Of a stretch of DNA of 64,000 nt, positions 44,690 through 54,767 are shown piece after piece. Location of the stretch: positions 13,082,001 through 13,146,000 of the forward strand of contig OX335657.1 in the NCBI GenBank assembly GCA_946894095.1. Reading direction: 5' to 3'. Within the stretch, counting starts at the first letter, position 1. Each line of letters starts with the position of its first letter. Origin of the DNA: Incurvaria masculella. Lineage: Eukaryota; Arthropoda; Insecta; Lepidoptera; Incurvariidae. The notes below the pieces were generated by a model. That model did no database searches, was not told where the DNA came from, and was given only the letters and a program-made list of their open reading frames with translations. Made by a program: the position numbers and the translations under genes.

Positions 44690-45237
44690 TTAAGGTGGCC
44701 AACCCGGCGGGACTAACTCATTCGCGAGCACGGTACAAAACCGTGCTGTTGCGCTCTGGAACCTTTTCTGTTTCAAAAAAAAAGACAGGCTTCGTGATGA
44801 GGAATATGCAACATGTCCACAAAAAACACAATGTGCATAGTGTATGATTTGGTAAGATTTACGAAAATGTTAATTACAAAACGACTTATAGCTAAAAGTA
44901 AACCACGAACGCTGTAGTCAAAAATCTAACAAAAACCAAATAGATTATAAATGTTGATTAAATAAGCGATGTCTGATGACTAATCTTTTTAAGATGTTCT
45001 TACTTTATCATTGCGTAATCCACCTCCAAAGTTTTTGTATAAAACGCGCGAAAAATTCGAACTTTCGGACCTTATAACTTAGAAAACAAACACAATTGTA
45101 CAATGCCATCGGTCATCAGACATCTAGTTCGATCAAATAAAGCTATTTTGAGCAAAATTTGGGATCTATGACAAGAAATATAGGCGTGATCTTCTTTCCC
45201 CGTTTGTATGGGGAGTTGAGCGGGTTGGGCCACCGTT
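44690..45237. mobile_element. TTAA-target MITE, family E, copy 5
   Basis: TTAAGGTGGCCAACCCGGC to GGGTTGGGCCACC, with the terminal TTAA changed to GTTA. The same orientation as copy 3, and clearly similar to it. Confidence 0.85.
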
Positions 45238-45325
45238 ATTGGCGAATCCTTTATTAGCAATTTTAATTTGAATGAACACTCATGAGAACTGGTCTCCGCA
45301 TGGGAATAGTTTTAACTTAGTCAAA

Positions 45326-45535
45326 TCTACTAATATTATAAATGTGAAAGTTGTACGTTTGACACTTTTTTTTTTACTCAAAAACGGCTAAACTAATTTG
45401 AATTACATTTGGCTCATAGATAATTTATTATCTGTATTAACACATCTTTTTTTGTATGCGGAAAAAGGGTTAGGTTCCAATAGGATTTTCAAAAAGTTCG
45501 GCCAAAATAAGATTGACTCGAGCGGAGCCGGTTGA
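45326..45535 (+). mobile_element. Helitron-like element with 5' TC
   Basis: A|TCTACTAATATTATAAATG to GACTCGAGCGGAGCCGG; the final CTAG has been lost. Confidence 0.7.
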
Positions 45536-45694
45536 TGTTAAATAAAATTAAAATAACTATTATATAAGTTTGCAAATGCCTATTCAGTTAACATTTCCAG
45601 AACTATCACGTACAATATTATTAAGTACAACAATAGCAAGTATTATATAAGCATCCTAATAAAATTATGAAAATGGGAAAAATATTTTTCCTCT

Positions 45695-45890
45695 GACTGC
45701 GCTTAACCAACTAATGTGGGACCTAACTAGTTAGCTTTTTTCTCAAAGATTTGAAAGGTTCAAATTCAATCCCCACTCTGTTCAGATTCCTCTTTCTTTC
45801 TCTTCGTAAGTTGAATAAGCAATTCGTCATGGTCGTGAGCTGATCGATGTTTTGGAATCCATTTAAAATTATAAGTCCCGTTCCCTACAA
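45695..45890 (+). mobile_element. SINE, worn tRNA-type head and linker
   Basis: GAAAGGTTCAAATTCAATCC (B box with an insertion), CCTCTTTCTTTCTCTTCG (linker), then TTTTGGAATCCATTTAAAA. It ends in the early body. Confidence 0.6.
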
Positions 45891-46029
45891 GGCCCATGCA
45901 ACGTAGTTAACGTCGAACGTACGGGGTCTTCCAGTTATGTTTATAATTTATTTAAAAAGAGGTTTAAGAAGAAACCATTTTAAAGCCGGCTAGTAGAGGA
46001 TTAACACAATAAAACATTTATTGTGTCTA

Positions 46030-46170
46030 CGCCGCGACCACTAGCGGCTATTTAATAGACCACTATCGGCGGCGGCGCCCGCCCCCGCGCCTCACCGCGC
46101 GCCGCCACCATTCCGCTTCGCGCTCCGGACCAACGCGCATATCTAGTTCAGTCGCTCGTGCCATATTCTC
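46030..46170. promoter_or_regulatory. CpG island with an Inr-like TTCAGTC
   Basis: Region 46060-46140 is extremely GC-rich (GGCGGCGGCGCCCGCCCCCG), followed by TCTAGTTCAGTCGCTCG with an initiator-like TCAGT at 46148. No TATA box or DPE is recognised. A speculative promoter call. Confidence 0.25.
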
Positions 46171-46182
46171 TTTATATTAAAA

Positions 46183-46300
46183 AACCGGCCAAGTGCGAGT
46201 TGGACTCGCACACGAAGGGTTCCGTACCATCAACACTAAAACAATCACGTTTTTTGTATGCCCCCCCCTTGAATTTTTATTATTACCTATACCGAAGTTT
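46183..46300 (+). mobile_element. GTCY MITE, 5' end only
   Basis: AAAACCGGCCAAGTGCGAGT, the hairpin TTGGACTCGCACACGAAGG, then GGTTCCGTACCATCAAC and a C-run. It stops before the microsatellite. Confidence 0.78.
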
Positions 46301-46995
46301 TCAATTTACCTAGCTAAAGTAGCTCTAGGCCCTCACATATTGGTTTGTCTCCTCCTACATACCGTACTGTGGCTGCGTGACCGGCAAAATTTTAACGAAA
46401 TTGCTGGCAAGGTAACATGATAAATGTGTGACTTGTTTTAATTTGCCTTTTTCTGCTAGCTGTACTAAAATTTCCTTGTAGAATATTCAAGTACATTTTA
46501 TATAGCGAGGAGTACAAACGGGTAGCCTTGGGCTAGGATATTCATGACAAATTTGACATCTTGCCTTTTCGGAATAATCAAGTCAATTGAATTTTTGTAG
46601 TGTCTCGTACGCGTTCGGAGTATTTCGGTTTGTAAAGGAGTAATGAAATTGTTATATCACAGATATAGGAGATTTTTCACCAAACTGAAAATCTGAATAT
46701 ATCGAGCTTTTTTATATTCGAGAATAATTTGGATATAGTCCATTACTTTTCACGCGGCGGGAGGAGACAAAAAAGTATCATAGTCCATTACTACTTATCA
46801 TACATCGTCAAAACGTGAAACCTGTTTAATTCAAATGTATGCATGTTAATCAATGGAATAGAGGGAAGCACGTAACATTCATTTCAGAAATATTGAAGGC
46901 TACATATATTTTTTTTTCGGCTAAATTACATTTTCGGCTTGGAATTCAAATAACTAAAAAACTAAATAAAACGCCGGGTTTCAATTCATTTTTTC
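46301..46995. other. AT-rich spacer, no feature seen
   Basis: Nothing supported. Confidence 0.45.
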
Positions 46996-46997
46996 TC

Positions 46998-47218
46998 ATT
47001 TTTATGTAACTGGACATAGATGGCTAATACCGAACTGACCGTCAGATATTAGCCTAACACACCACATGGGAATTAGGTGCCATGCCAGAATCTTCTATCA
47101 ATGAGCGCGACTGCACTTGACTTCTTGGAAAACACGGACAATTTTTCATTTCCGCTTCAACCACAGTTTCATCAAATGCGGTGGTACCAACCCAGGTGGG
47201 CTTTCCCCTGCCACCTAG
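46998..47218 (-). mobile_element. SINE, tail and body
   Basis: ATGTAACTGGACATAGATGG to CCAACCCAGGTGGGC; no head. Confidence 0.78.
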
Positions 47219-47313
47219 TTTGCGCATAAATTATTATAAGCGTATAAATTAGCCTAAAACACCAAATAACTACGAACAAGTGTTACTCCTTCTAATTTGA
47301 CGCACACACCCAG

Positions 47314-47702
47314 TTAAGGTCGGCCCGTAAGCATCTGAAAATGTCGCCTCCCATACAAACGTAGTTTACTAATCATTTGAAAACCAATGTTCCAACTTAC
47401 TTGATATTTGGTATCTAATATTAGGCTACAAATATCTGTGTCTGTGTCTGTGTCTGCATGCCTTTGTTTTTTCGGTAAATGTATTCCGAGTCAAACCATA
47501 GAAAAAACAAAATTCGTATGAAGATTTTCTTTTTGCTTTCATTTCATTCGGTTTGGATTTTTCAAAAAAAACAAAAGCATGCAGACACAGATATTTGTTA
47601 CCTGATATTAGATATTAAATATCAATTTAATTGGAATAGCGGTTTCCAAATTATTAGTAAACTACGTTTGTATGGGGAGCATAGCTTACGGGCCGTTCTT
47701 AA
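47314..47702. mobile_element. Foldback TTAA-target MITE, family F, copy 2
   Basis: TTAAGGTCGGCCCGTAAGC to CTTACGGGCCGTTCTTAA, TTAA on both sides. It has a short TGTCTG tandem near 47440. Confidence 0.86.
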
Positions 47703-47739
47703 GATTTTAAAAAGACTTTTGTCAGCGTTGACATTACTA

Positions 47740-48000
47740 TCGACCATCGAAATGCCGACCACTAGCGAGTGGAAACCCCAGAGGATTATCCACGTCCCTA
47801 CCATAACTCAGGGCTCGCGCGCACGCTAGAAGACCCGGTGCGAAGCGGACTGACGCGTTCTCGCAACGCCGAAACAATGGCTGAAACAATTTTGTATGTT
47901 TTAGCGTGTCGTGATTGACGCCATATTGTCCTGGCAGTGGATGGCTTATTTGATGGGCTTCGTAATTCTTCGCCGTCATCCAACCCAACCTAACCTAAAG
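47740..48000. other. GC-rich single-copy stretch ending in CCTAA units
   Basis: Several short overlapping frames, none recognised. The end CCAACCCAACCTAACCTAAA is a two-unit match to the complement of the telomere repeat, too short to call. Confidence 0.3.
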
Positions 48001-48187
48001 GAGAATGGCAAAATAGTATATTAAAGTATTTAGCCATTTAGACATTCCTCAATTATTGAGGAAATTCAATTGCTACAAATTATGGGCAAGAGAGCGGAAA
48101 GAGATTACTGAATGTAAATTTATTATCTGGAAACAGATCTATGTTTTACCACCTCGTATTTGATAGAAATGCAAAACGAGCTTCTAA

Positions 48188-48560
48188 AGTGGGCCCGTGA
48201 GCATCAGAAAATTATTAATACAGAAACGTAGTTTACTAATAATTTGCACACCACTGTTTCAATTTGCTTGATATTTGGGATTTAATATCAAGCAACAAAT
48301 ATGTCTGTCTGCACGTATTATTTTTCTTTAAATGTATCTTGTGTCACATAGAAAATATTTTATATTATTATTATATTTTATTTATATTTATATTATATTT
48401 TTGTTTATATTATATTTTCTTTTTCAGTCAAAGTCAAGTCAAATATTTCTTTAGATTTTTCAGTAAAACAACAACGTGCAGACACAGACATTTATTGACA
48501 AATATTAGATACCAAATTTTAAGTTTGTATGGGAAACGTTCTATACATAATACGATATCT
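48188..48560. mobile_element. Family F MITE, copy 3, decayed
   Basis: GTGGGCCCGTGAGCATCAG and TGTCTGCACGTATTATTTTT on the left, AACAACGTGCAGACACAG on the right; the terminal TTAAs are lost. The centre is replaced by an AT-only run near 48360-48420. Confidence 0.65.
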
Positions 48561-48562
48561 TA

Positions 48563-48616
48563 CATAAACATGTCGGCCCAGTACGGCATTGCGCACCGGA
48601 AAACCGTAAGTTCGAC
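48563..48616 (+). mobile_element. Fragment of the Penelope-like terminal arm
   Basis: AAACATGTCGGCCCAGTACG then GCACCGGAAAACCGTAAGTT matches the last part of the right arm of the element at 54313-54767. It starts inside the hammerhead-like core, so that core is broken here. Confidence 0.65.
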
Positions 48617-48844
48617 AAATACCATAATATAAGGGTTTTATTCTAAATCTACAACAACTATTGCTGAAAAATTATGCTGCTATGCATAAAGCTGCAATGT
48701 ATGTATTAGTTTCCAAGGAAATAATTGCAAAAGTGAATTTTGTAGCGTGGACTACACAGAGAGGTGCGGAGAGTGGGCGGCGGGGGAGCAGCGCAGAACT
48801 CGGCGTGCACTTTGATAAATTATTTCCTTAGAAACAATTACATA

Positions 48845-48970
48845 TCTAATAAATATTATAAAGGGGAAAGTTTTTAATAATGGATGGATGGATGGATGTT
48901 TGTTACTCTTTCACGTAAAAACTACTGAATGGATTTTAATGAAAATTTACAATAATATAGCTTATACATC
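48845..48970 (+). mobile_element. Helitron-like element, 5' end with (GATG)n
   Basis: A|TCTAATAAATATTATAAAGG with 5' TC, followed by a short GATG tandem at 48880-48898 and GTTTGTTACTCTTTCACG. 3' truncated. Confidence 0.6.
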
Positions 48971-49003
48971 AGAATAACACATAGGCTACAATTTATAAAG
49001 ATA

Positions 49004-49075
49004 TTGTGCCCATGTGCTTTAGAACTTTCACGGGGCTGCGAAAACGATGCCGGTAGCGCTACTTCACACCGGGGG
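49004..49075 (-). pseudogene. LINE 3' fragment, same family as 13083
   Basis: GTGCCCATGTGCTTTAGAAC and GGGGCTGCGAAAACGATGCC match the region that ends the polymerase frame at 13130-13190. It leads into a G-rich stretch (49069-49110). Confidence 0.5.
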
Positions 49076-49508
49076 GAGCGGGGCCGGGGGCGGGGTGGGC
49101 GGTCCGCCGGGGGCGGGTACAGCTTGGTATTTCCCTCAACTTTAGGACTACTTGGCAAAATCCTTGAGAACCAATTACTCGATTTAGATGCGGATTGTAT
49201 CTACGTCTAGCCTGATTCTACTCAAAACTTATAGGCTACATAATATAACGCTTCATTACCTGAAGGGTGAGTAGAGAGTGTTAAATTCTTATAACTTGCG
49301 AACCACTAACTCGATTTATGTGCGTATTTTATCAATGTATAGGATCTCTGGGAGCAGTCAGGTTCAAATTGGGTTACTGTTTTCGATGTTGAGGCTAGCT
49401 GTGGGTTGGAGTCCACGCAAAACTTACCTACATTACACGTTACTTACTTAATAGGTAAACAATGTTGCAGTGCAAGTGCAGAAAGGTTCTGGCGGCAAAT
49501 GCTTTTTT

Positions 49509-49822
49509 GAAGTGAAAACTTCTTTAGCGGCGCTGAGCACTTTTTGTTGGATGGGTAAAAACTTCCAAACTCGCGTCAGGGTCACGTGATGCTGATCGAA
49601 AAAGCGTAAGATTGAAGTGAAAACTTCTTTAGCGGCGCTGAGCACTTTTTGATGGATGGGTAAAAACTTCCAAACTCGCGTCAGGGTCACGTGATGCTGA
49701 TCGAAAAAGCGTAAGATTGAAGTGAAAACTTCTTCAGCGGCGCTGAGCACTTTTTGTTGGATGGGTAAAAACTTCCAAACTCGCGTCAGGGTCACGTGAT
49801 GCTGATCGAAAAAGCGTAAGAT
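49509..49822. repeat. 105-bp tandem repeat, three units
   Basis: Units begin at 49509, 49614 and 49719 and differ at only a few positions (for example TTGTTGG versus TTGATGG). 105 bp equals 35 codons, and the minus strand is open throughout (49795 to 49448). Each unit reads LTRVWKFLPI.QKVLSAA and EVFTSILRFFDQHHV. The array could be a recent expansion of a former coding exon; the protein family is not recognised. Confidence 0.92.
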
Positions 49823-50179
49823 CGAGGGGAAGGGAGAGGAACTAGTAGATTCGAATCAAAACTGTTTGTTTCTTACTTCAGCTATCATAAACCGATTGTA
49901 TCAGTTTTAGAAATTTGCGATGATGATTCTGGTAATAACGATGGTGAAAAAGTCGTCGAAATTATGGATGAAAGTTGATTTTTCTAAGAGATAAAAATTA
50001 ATGTAATATATAAATAAATAACGATATAATATTATGAATAATAACATGTAAATTGTCATATTTGTGTACGATAGCGCAATAAATATACATTGTATTCTAC
50101 CTCATAAATGATAGTATTTTTGTACTTATAATTAAACACAACGTTAATACTAAAGTTTTCACTTCTGCCGGCACTCCCG

Positions 50180-50422
50180 GAGTGCTACCGGTGTTTTTTT
50201 TTAAATAGCCACCAAATCTCAACGAAGCTCTAAATGGGAATTATTGGATATTTCTCATTAAATCATGCTATTTCATCTCGAAAGATCTTGATTAAATTTG
50301 GTAGATGGATACATTGTCCTGGACCAGTTTGACCCTATTTTGGATCAGCCATGTGAGCTACTTTTTATCCAAGAAATAATTTAGCCGACACTAACCCGAG
50401 CGGAGCCGGGTACCACAGCTAG
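50180..50422 (+). mobile_element. Helitron-like element, 3' part with CTAG end
   Basis: ATTAAATTTGGTAGATGG and CATTGTCCTGGACCAG, then the hairpin ACCCG (50394)/CGGGT (50407) and CTAG at 50419-50422, followed by T. Confidence 0.75.
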
Positions 50423-51115
50423 TATTTACAAAGTTTCGAGGCAAAATATCTTCCAAATACTTCTCAGTATGCATTCTTTGGATTTTCGGAAAAAAATCAA
50501 TTGCATTCCTAACAAAACAATTTTTATAAAATCCTCAAATTTGGGGCATATTTTTGGTAGTACCTTTTGATATTCTTTTTGTAGGTTAGTAGAATCATTT
50601 GCAAGGTTTTTACCAAAATGATCTTTGTATGATGTGGCATCAAGATACGATTTTTTTTCATAGATTTTTTAAATTACTAAAACCCTTCTAGCTTTTTCAA
50701 GTATTATTGTATCAGGAGGAAATAAAATATGTTGAATATGAAGATTTTCCTTGATTATATAACATATTATTTGATGAAGTCTATATAATAAAAAGGAAAT
50801 ACGCGAGTTAAAATATGACAGAATCTTAATTTCTTTATTCAATTAAAAATACTGACAGCAGTATTGTTATCAGTTATATTATTTATTTTAAAAAGTTTGC
50901 TAATGGATTCTGGTAATTTCCAAATCACTACAATAATACATCGATGTGCAGTTGGGTCATATATTAGAAAAATCGTAAAGTATTTAATATTACACGTAAA
51001 CGGTTTATATTTACTTATATCTACATTAACGAACTCGATATGAGGGATTACTTTGGCATTTAAATATGTTTAACGCATGTTAATAACTCCTCAATTTTAA
51101 GTTGATAAGCCCCAC
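50423..51115. other. AT-rich spacer, no feature seen
   Basis: Nothing supported. Confidence 0.45.
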
Positions 51116-51117
51116 TA

Positions 51118-51404
51118 TTAGGGTTCCGTACCCAAAGGGTGAAAACGGAACACTATTACTAAGCCTCCGCTGTCCGTCCGTCCGTCTGTCCGTCTGTCCC
51201 AGGGCTGTATCACATGGACCGTAATAGGTAGGCAGCTGAAATTTTCACAGGGTGTGTATTTATTTTGCCGCTATAACAACAAATAGGTAAAATAAAAAAA
51301 TTATAAAAATTAAAGGGGGGGGGCATACAAAAACCGTGATTTTTTGGTGTTGATAGTACGGAACCCTTCGTGTGCGAGTCCGACTCGCACTTGGCCGGTT
51401 TTTG
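51118..51404 (-). mobile_element. GTCY MITE, full length
   Basis: TTAGGGTTCCGTACCCAAAG, (GTCY)n at 51174-51200, TTTATTTATTTTGCCGCTA, a G-run, and GCGAGTCCGACTCGCACTTG GCCGG. All landmarks of the family are present. Confidence 0.9.
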
Positions 51405-51565
51405 TTTACATGTTTTGATTAGTTGAATAGTGAAAATCAGTTCTACCTAAGAGACTATTACTTTTGTGTGCCAACAGTATATTTAATTAGGAAAATATAT
51501 TGACTTGCCATGATGTAGTTTTAGTGTATTCCAATTGAATTAATGATATCTTTTCTTCTTTTCAG

Positions 51566-51583
51566 ATTTCCGAGTCGCTGGGA
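51566..51583 (+). CDS. Possible 18-nt microexon
   Basis: A strong 3' splice site (CTTTTCTTCTTTTCAG, ending at 51565) is followed 18 bases later by a consensus donor GTGAGT (51584-51589). The 18 bases ATTTCCGAGTCGCTGGGA would add six residues (ISESLG in one frame) without shifting the reading frame. The flanks are single-copy. Host exons of this size occur in insect neuronal and cytoskeletal genes. Two strong sites this close may still be chance. Confidence 0.25.
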
Positions 51584-51986
51584 GTGAGTGTCGTTTTTGG
51601 GAGATATATTTTCAATCGTAGAATAATATAAGGAGCTTTTTCACCTACCACTGATTAATTTAATTGCCACATATCAAGGGCCTTTCTTAGCAGCTTGCAA
51701 TCAATACCAGTACAAGATAATCAGCACTTTAGTAATAAAGGCCCTTTAAGTGCCATTTAAAATAAATCGAAATTTGGGGAAAACACAGAAATTCAACAGA
51801 CTTCTACCGAACATTCGTAGCCCTCAGTTTCAAATAAAAAAGAGTGTTAATTTTTTAAATCCTCTAGACAAAAAGAATGAAGACATGAAATGGAACTAAT
51901 TAGTTTCTTCCTTTGTTATTGAGTCGTTGGACTTTCGGGTGGTGAAAATGAATGAGTTCCCAGAAATTCTTGTGCTCCATAATTTG

Positions 51987-52026
51987 TTCTTGTCAAGAAC
52001 TAACACGGAGATCGACGATCTCCGTG
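51987..52026. repeat. Two adjacent short palindromes
   Basis: GTTCTTGTCAAGAAC next to CACGGAGATCG-A-CGATCTCCGTG (52004-52026, 11-bp perfect arms). Function unknown. Confidence 0.65.
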
Positions 52027-52125
52027 AGTAATAAGCAGCAAAGTCATGGAGGTGAGAAAAGTATTGGAATTGCAGTTCAAAATATGTTTAATTTATAATT
52101 TATTTAAAATAATAAACAAAAGTAT

Positions 52126-52278
52126 CAGCGACATCTGCATTTGAAGCATTGTAATCAGATTTTAAAAATAATCAAAGGTCGCGGGTTCGAATCCTGCTTC
52201 CGACGAGTATCACGACCAAAAACTTTATCAGATTCCTTTCAAAATCTGATTACAATACTTTAAATGCAGATATCGCTG
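52126..52278. repeat. Foldback repeat with a tRNA B box in its loop (family O, copy 1)
   Basis: Left arm 52126-52174 (CAGCGACATCTGCATTTGAA, TGTAATCAGATTTT) pairs with right arm 52226-52278 (AAAATCTGATTACAATACTT, AAATGCAGATATCGCTG). The loop holds GGTTCGAATCC at 52184-52194, a perfect B box, in the context GGTCGCGGGTTCGAATCCTG. No A box is seen. The related rearranged copy is at 22681-22815. Confidence 0.72.
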
Positions 52279-52900
52279 AAACGCAAATTAATGAAAAAGC
52301 GTCGTATTCATTGAATACATTTATCACGTTTTAATAGTTAATAAAATCAAACTGTCTTATTACAATTTCTTTGGCTTCCGAACCGACTACTTACAACTTC
52401 AGATAAGTTCGTGAATAATTTCAGACTTTAAGCCAGCATACGTTAGTTCCTATTAAGACATTGGTAATATTTAATGTGAGTTTCAGTTACCAATTTATAC
52501 GAAAATTGGTTGAACCGTGAAATCGGAGCCGACTCGCTTTTGCATTTATAATTCCTTGTGGATTTCTCGCATAAAATATTCTCTCAACGAAGATCCCACA
52601 AAATATGCGGCACTTCGGATCTATATTTTTTCTGAAATATATGTGCATATTTGTCAAAGCTACCTGAAATTTTCACCACCCCGTCATTAACGATGTTTCA
52701 CTCTTGAGTATATCGCATCAAACATTGAAGCGCTTAAAATTCAGCAGACATCTCGTTGCGTGAAGCCAGGAACGTGCGAGGGATGGCTCTAATGATATGG
52801 CAATATCAATAAATAATTAATATATTTTTTTAACCTAAAATTAGCGCTATTTTTATCAATCTAAATCTATTTTTTGTCTATCCTATTATTATATTTTAAA

Positions 52901-53715
52901 CTAGCAGCCCGTCCCGGCTTTGCACGGGCATAATGTCATTTAAAAAAATATTATTTTGACACAATGATACACAAATAAACCATTTTTACGTAGAGTTCCT
53001 ACATTGAGATATTTGAAATAAAAAAAAACTTAGATATTATTATTACATGATTATTAGATATTAGAGAAATAATAAATTCAAAGTGCTATAGGGAGAACCG
53101 CGGCCTCCGAGGCACGCTCCCGCCGCCCCGGCCGGCGCCGGTACCGCCGCAAACACTACATCCCGCAATTTTTAAATCTATAATATCTTCAAAAATATAT
53201 ATTTAAATCATATGCTGTAAAGGGCCGTATAGATCTATATTAAATCAACAATGTATTTAAGGTATTTAATTGGATAAGGATTAATGCTGTATTGGTTAAA
53301 ATCGCTTCGAAAATTAGCCATTATTTGTCGTAAAAAGTAAATGAGAAAAAAATGTTATTGTGGGATATCCATAAGAGATAGATATATACCATCGCGGAGT
53401 TTTCTGTTGACCTTTTCAATGTATACAATACTTAATACATTATATTGATAAATCTCGTAGGGTTCAGCCTGCGTTTGCAATGTAAGCGGAAAAATATAAT
53501 TTTTTTACGACATCACATTGGAAACCTCAAAAATAACAGTATTTCTCCAATATTTAATGAATGTTATTATACATATAAACCTTTCTCTGGAATCATTCTA
53601 TCTATTAAAAAAAACCGCATCAAAATCCGTTGCGTAGTTTTAAAGATTTAAGCGTACATAGGGATATAGTGATATAGGGACAGAAAAAGCGACTTTGTTT
53701 TATACTATGTAGTGA
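52901..53715 (-). mobile_element. Full-length non-autonomous Helitron-like element, 815 bp
   Basis: The minus-strand 3' end is CTAG at 52901-52904, preceded by the hairpin CCCGT...ACGGG (52909-52927 on plus). The 5' end is TC (GA at 53714-53715 on plus) flanked by A. Phrases such as GCACGGGCATAATG and ACTATGTAGTGATAGTG are very common in moth genomes. A GC-rich patch at 53095-53160 looks like a foreign insert. No helicase frame is present. Confidence 0.75.
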
Positions 53716-53958
53716 TAGTGATAACAATCTGTGTATGTAGCAAAAAAGAGCATGGAGTTATTCTTTGCCACGTATGGCCAACCTGTATACTGTGACTAAA
53801 CGGGTTTGATACTTTTATTTTATTTTAGGTGCTCATCAATCGAGGATGACACTTTGTTCGTCCCTATTTTCAGCCTAGCATCATAAAACAACTATATCAA
53901 TGACATTTCCGAATATTCTTGTTCATTTTGAAGTAGTCAAAAAACAAAAATAAAATAT

Positions 53959-54042
53959 TATTGTCTAATATTGGCTTACCACAGTTATTTTCCTTTTGGC
54001 CGACCGAGGAAAATAACTGTGGTAAGCCAATCTTAGACAATA
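53959..54042. repeat. Near-perfect 35-bp stem hairpin
   Basis: Arms 53959-53993 and 54008-54042 pair with a single mismatch around a 14-base loop (TTTTGGCCGACCGA). The length suits a small-RNA precursor or a young inverted duplication. No other copy was seen in the window. Confidence 0.85.
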
Positions 54043-54357
54043 GTTTAAACACCCACAGAACACTCAAATCAAAATATATATTATTTAATTAAACAAAGTA
54101 TTAATAATACATATAGTTGTACCTCCTACCCGTTTGACATCCAAGTTCTGGTATTGCCATCGAGCAAAAACCGCGCCGCGTCAGACTATTTTTTGCCAAG
54201 CCGCATGTTCCCTATTGAAACTGTGTTACCGGTTATGAAGAGTTTTTCACGCAATCTTGTGGGTGGTGATCTTTTAAAATTTGGTAGTTATCGGATGAAC
54301 AGATATTGTTTGTAATGTTTTGAAAACTTACGGTTTTCCGGTGTGCAATGCCGTGCA

Positions 54358-54403
54358 TGGCCGACATGTTTCGCCTCCCACGACGGAAGCATCGTCAGGG
54401 CCA
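54358..54403 (-). ncRNA. Hammerhead-ribozyme-like motif, left arm
   Basis: The mirror image of the right-arm motif, with the CTGACGA core at 54392-54398 and GAAA at 54369-54372, both read on the minus strand. Stem pairings are as described for the plus-strand motif. Confidence 0.45.
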
Positions 54404-54676
54404 CTTCGTTGCCCCGGAGTTACGTCTGACAGCCCGGCTCGTCAAACGGTAACTGGCGGGCGTCGGCTGCGGAGATTGTAGGTGTGGGTAGGTTCGGGCT
54501 GCCTCGTGGATGCGGGTAGGTTGTCAATTTGCTGCACCATAGACATGTAGGGCTCCGTGCACACATAGCTAACGGTGTCAGATGGTGCCACTGTGACGTG
54601 TGTGCCCTTCGGTCTATGTTGAGCAAGTAGTGGAGTCCAAGACGGCGAGAGTCTGATACTGTCGTCCCTGTTGAAG

Positions 54677-54722
54677 TGGCCCTGACGATGCTTCCGTCGT
54701 GGGAGGCGAAACATGTCGGCCA
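54677..54722 (+). ncRNA. Hammerhead-ribozyme-like motif, right arm
   Basis: The order fits a type I hammerhead: stem I 5' strand TGGCC (54677-54681), core CTGACGA (54682-54688), stem II GCTTCC/GGAGGC (54690-54695 with 54702-54707), GAAA (54708-54711), a minimal stem III in AC-AT-GT, cleavage triplet GTC (54715-54717), and stem I 3' strand GGCCA (54718-54722). One extra T (54689) sits between the core and stem II, which may weaken or abolish activity. Very short stem III is typical of the Penelope-type motifs. Confidence 0.5.
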
Positions 54723-54767
54723 TGCACGGCAGTGCACACCGGAAAACCGTAAGTTTTCAAAACATTA

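Larger units (their letters stand above)
54313..54767. mobile_element. Penelope-like element remnant with inverted 95-bp arms
   Basis: Arms 54313-54407 and 54673-54767 are inverted copies of equal length with very few differences; each carries a hammerhead-ribozyme-like core. The 265-bp middle is single-copy and GC-rich, and on the minus strand has a frame ending TYNLRSRRPPVTV and a stop (54442), running back into the arm. Short pLTR-type ends with hammerhead motifs, sometimes inverted, are a known trait of Penelope-like retroelements. No reverse transcriptase or GIY-YIG region remains. Confidence 0.55.

Noticed and set aside
47980..48000. Telomeric CCTAA repeat
   Set aside because: Only two full units, CCTAACCTAA; too short.
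52184..52194. True tRNA gene at the perfect B box
   Set aside because: No A box, no acceptor pairing; it lies in the loop of a foldback repeat.
54420..54737. 105-aa and 93-aa minus frames as host genes
   Set aside because: They start inside the inverted arm of a mobile element and show no known domain; they are treated as part of the element.
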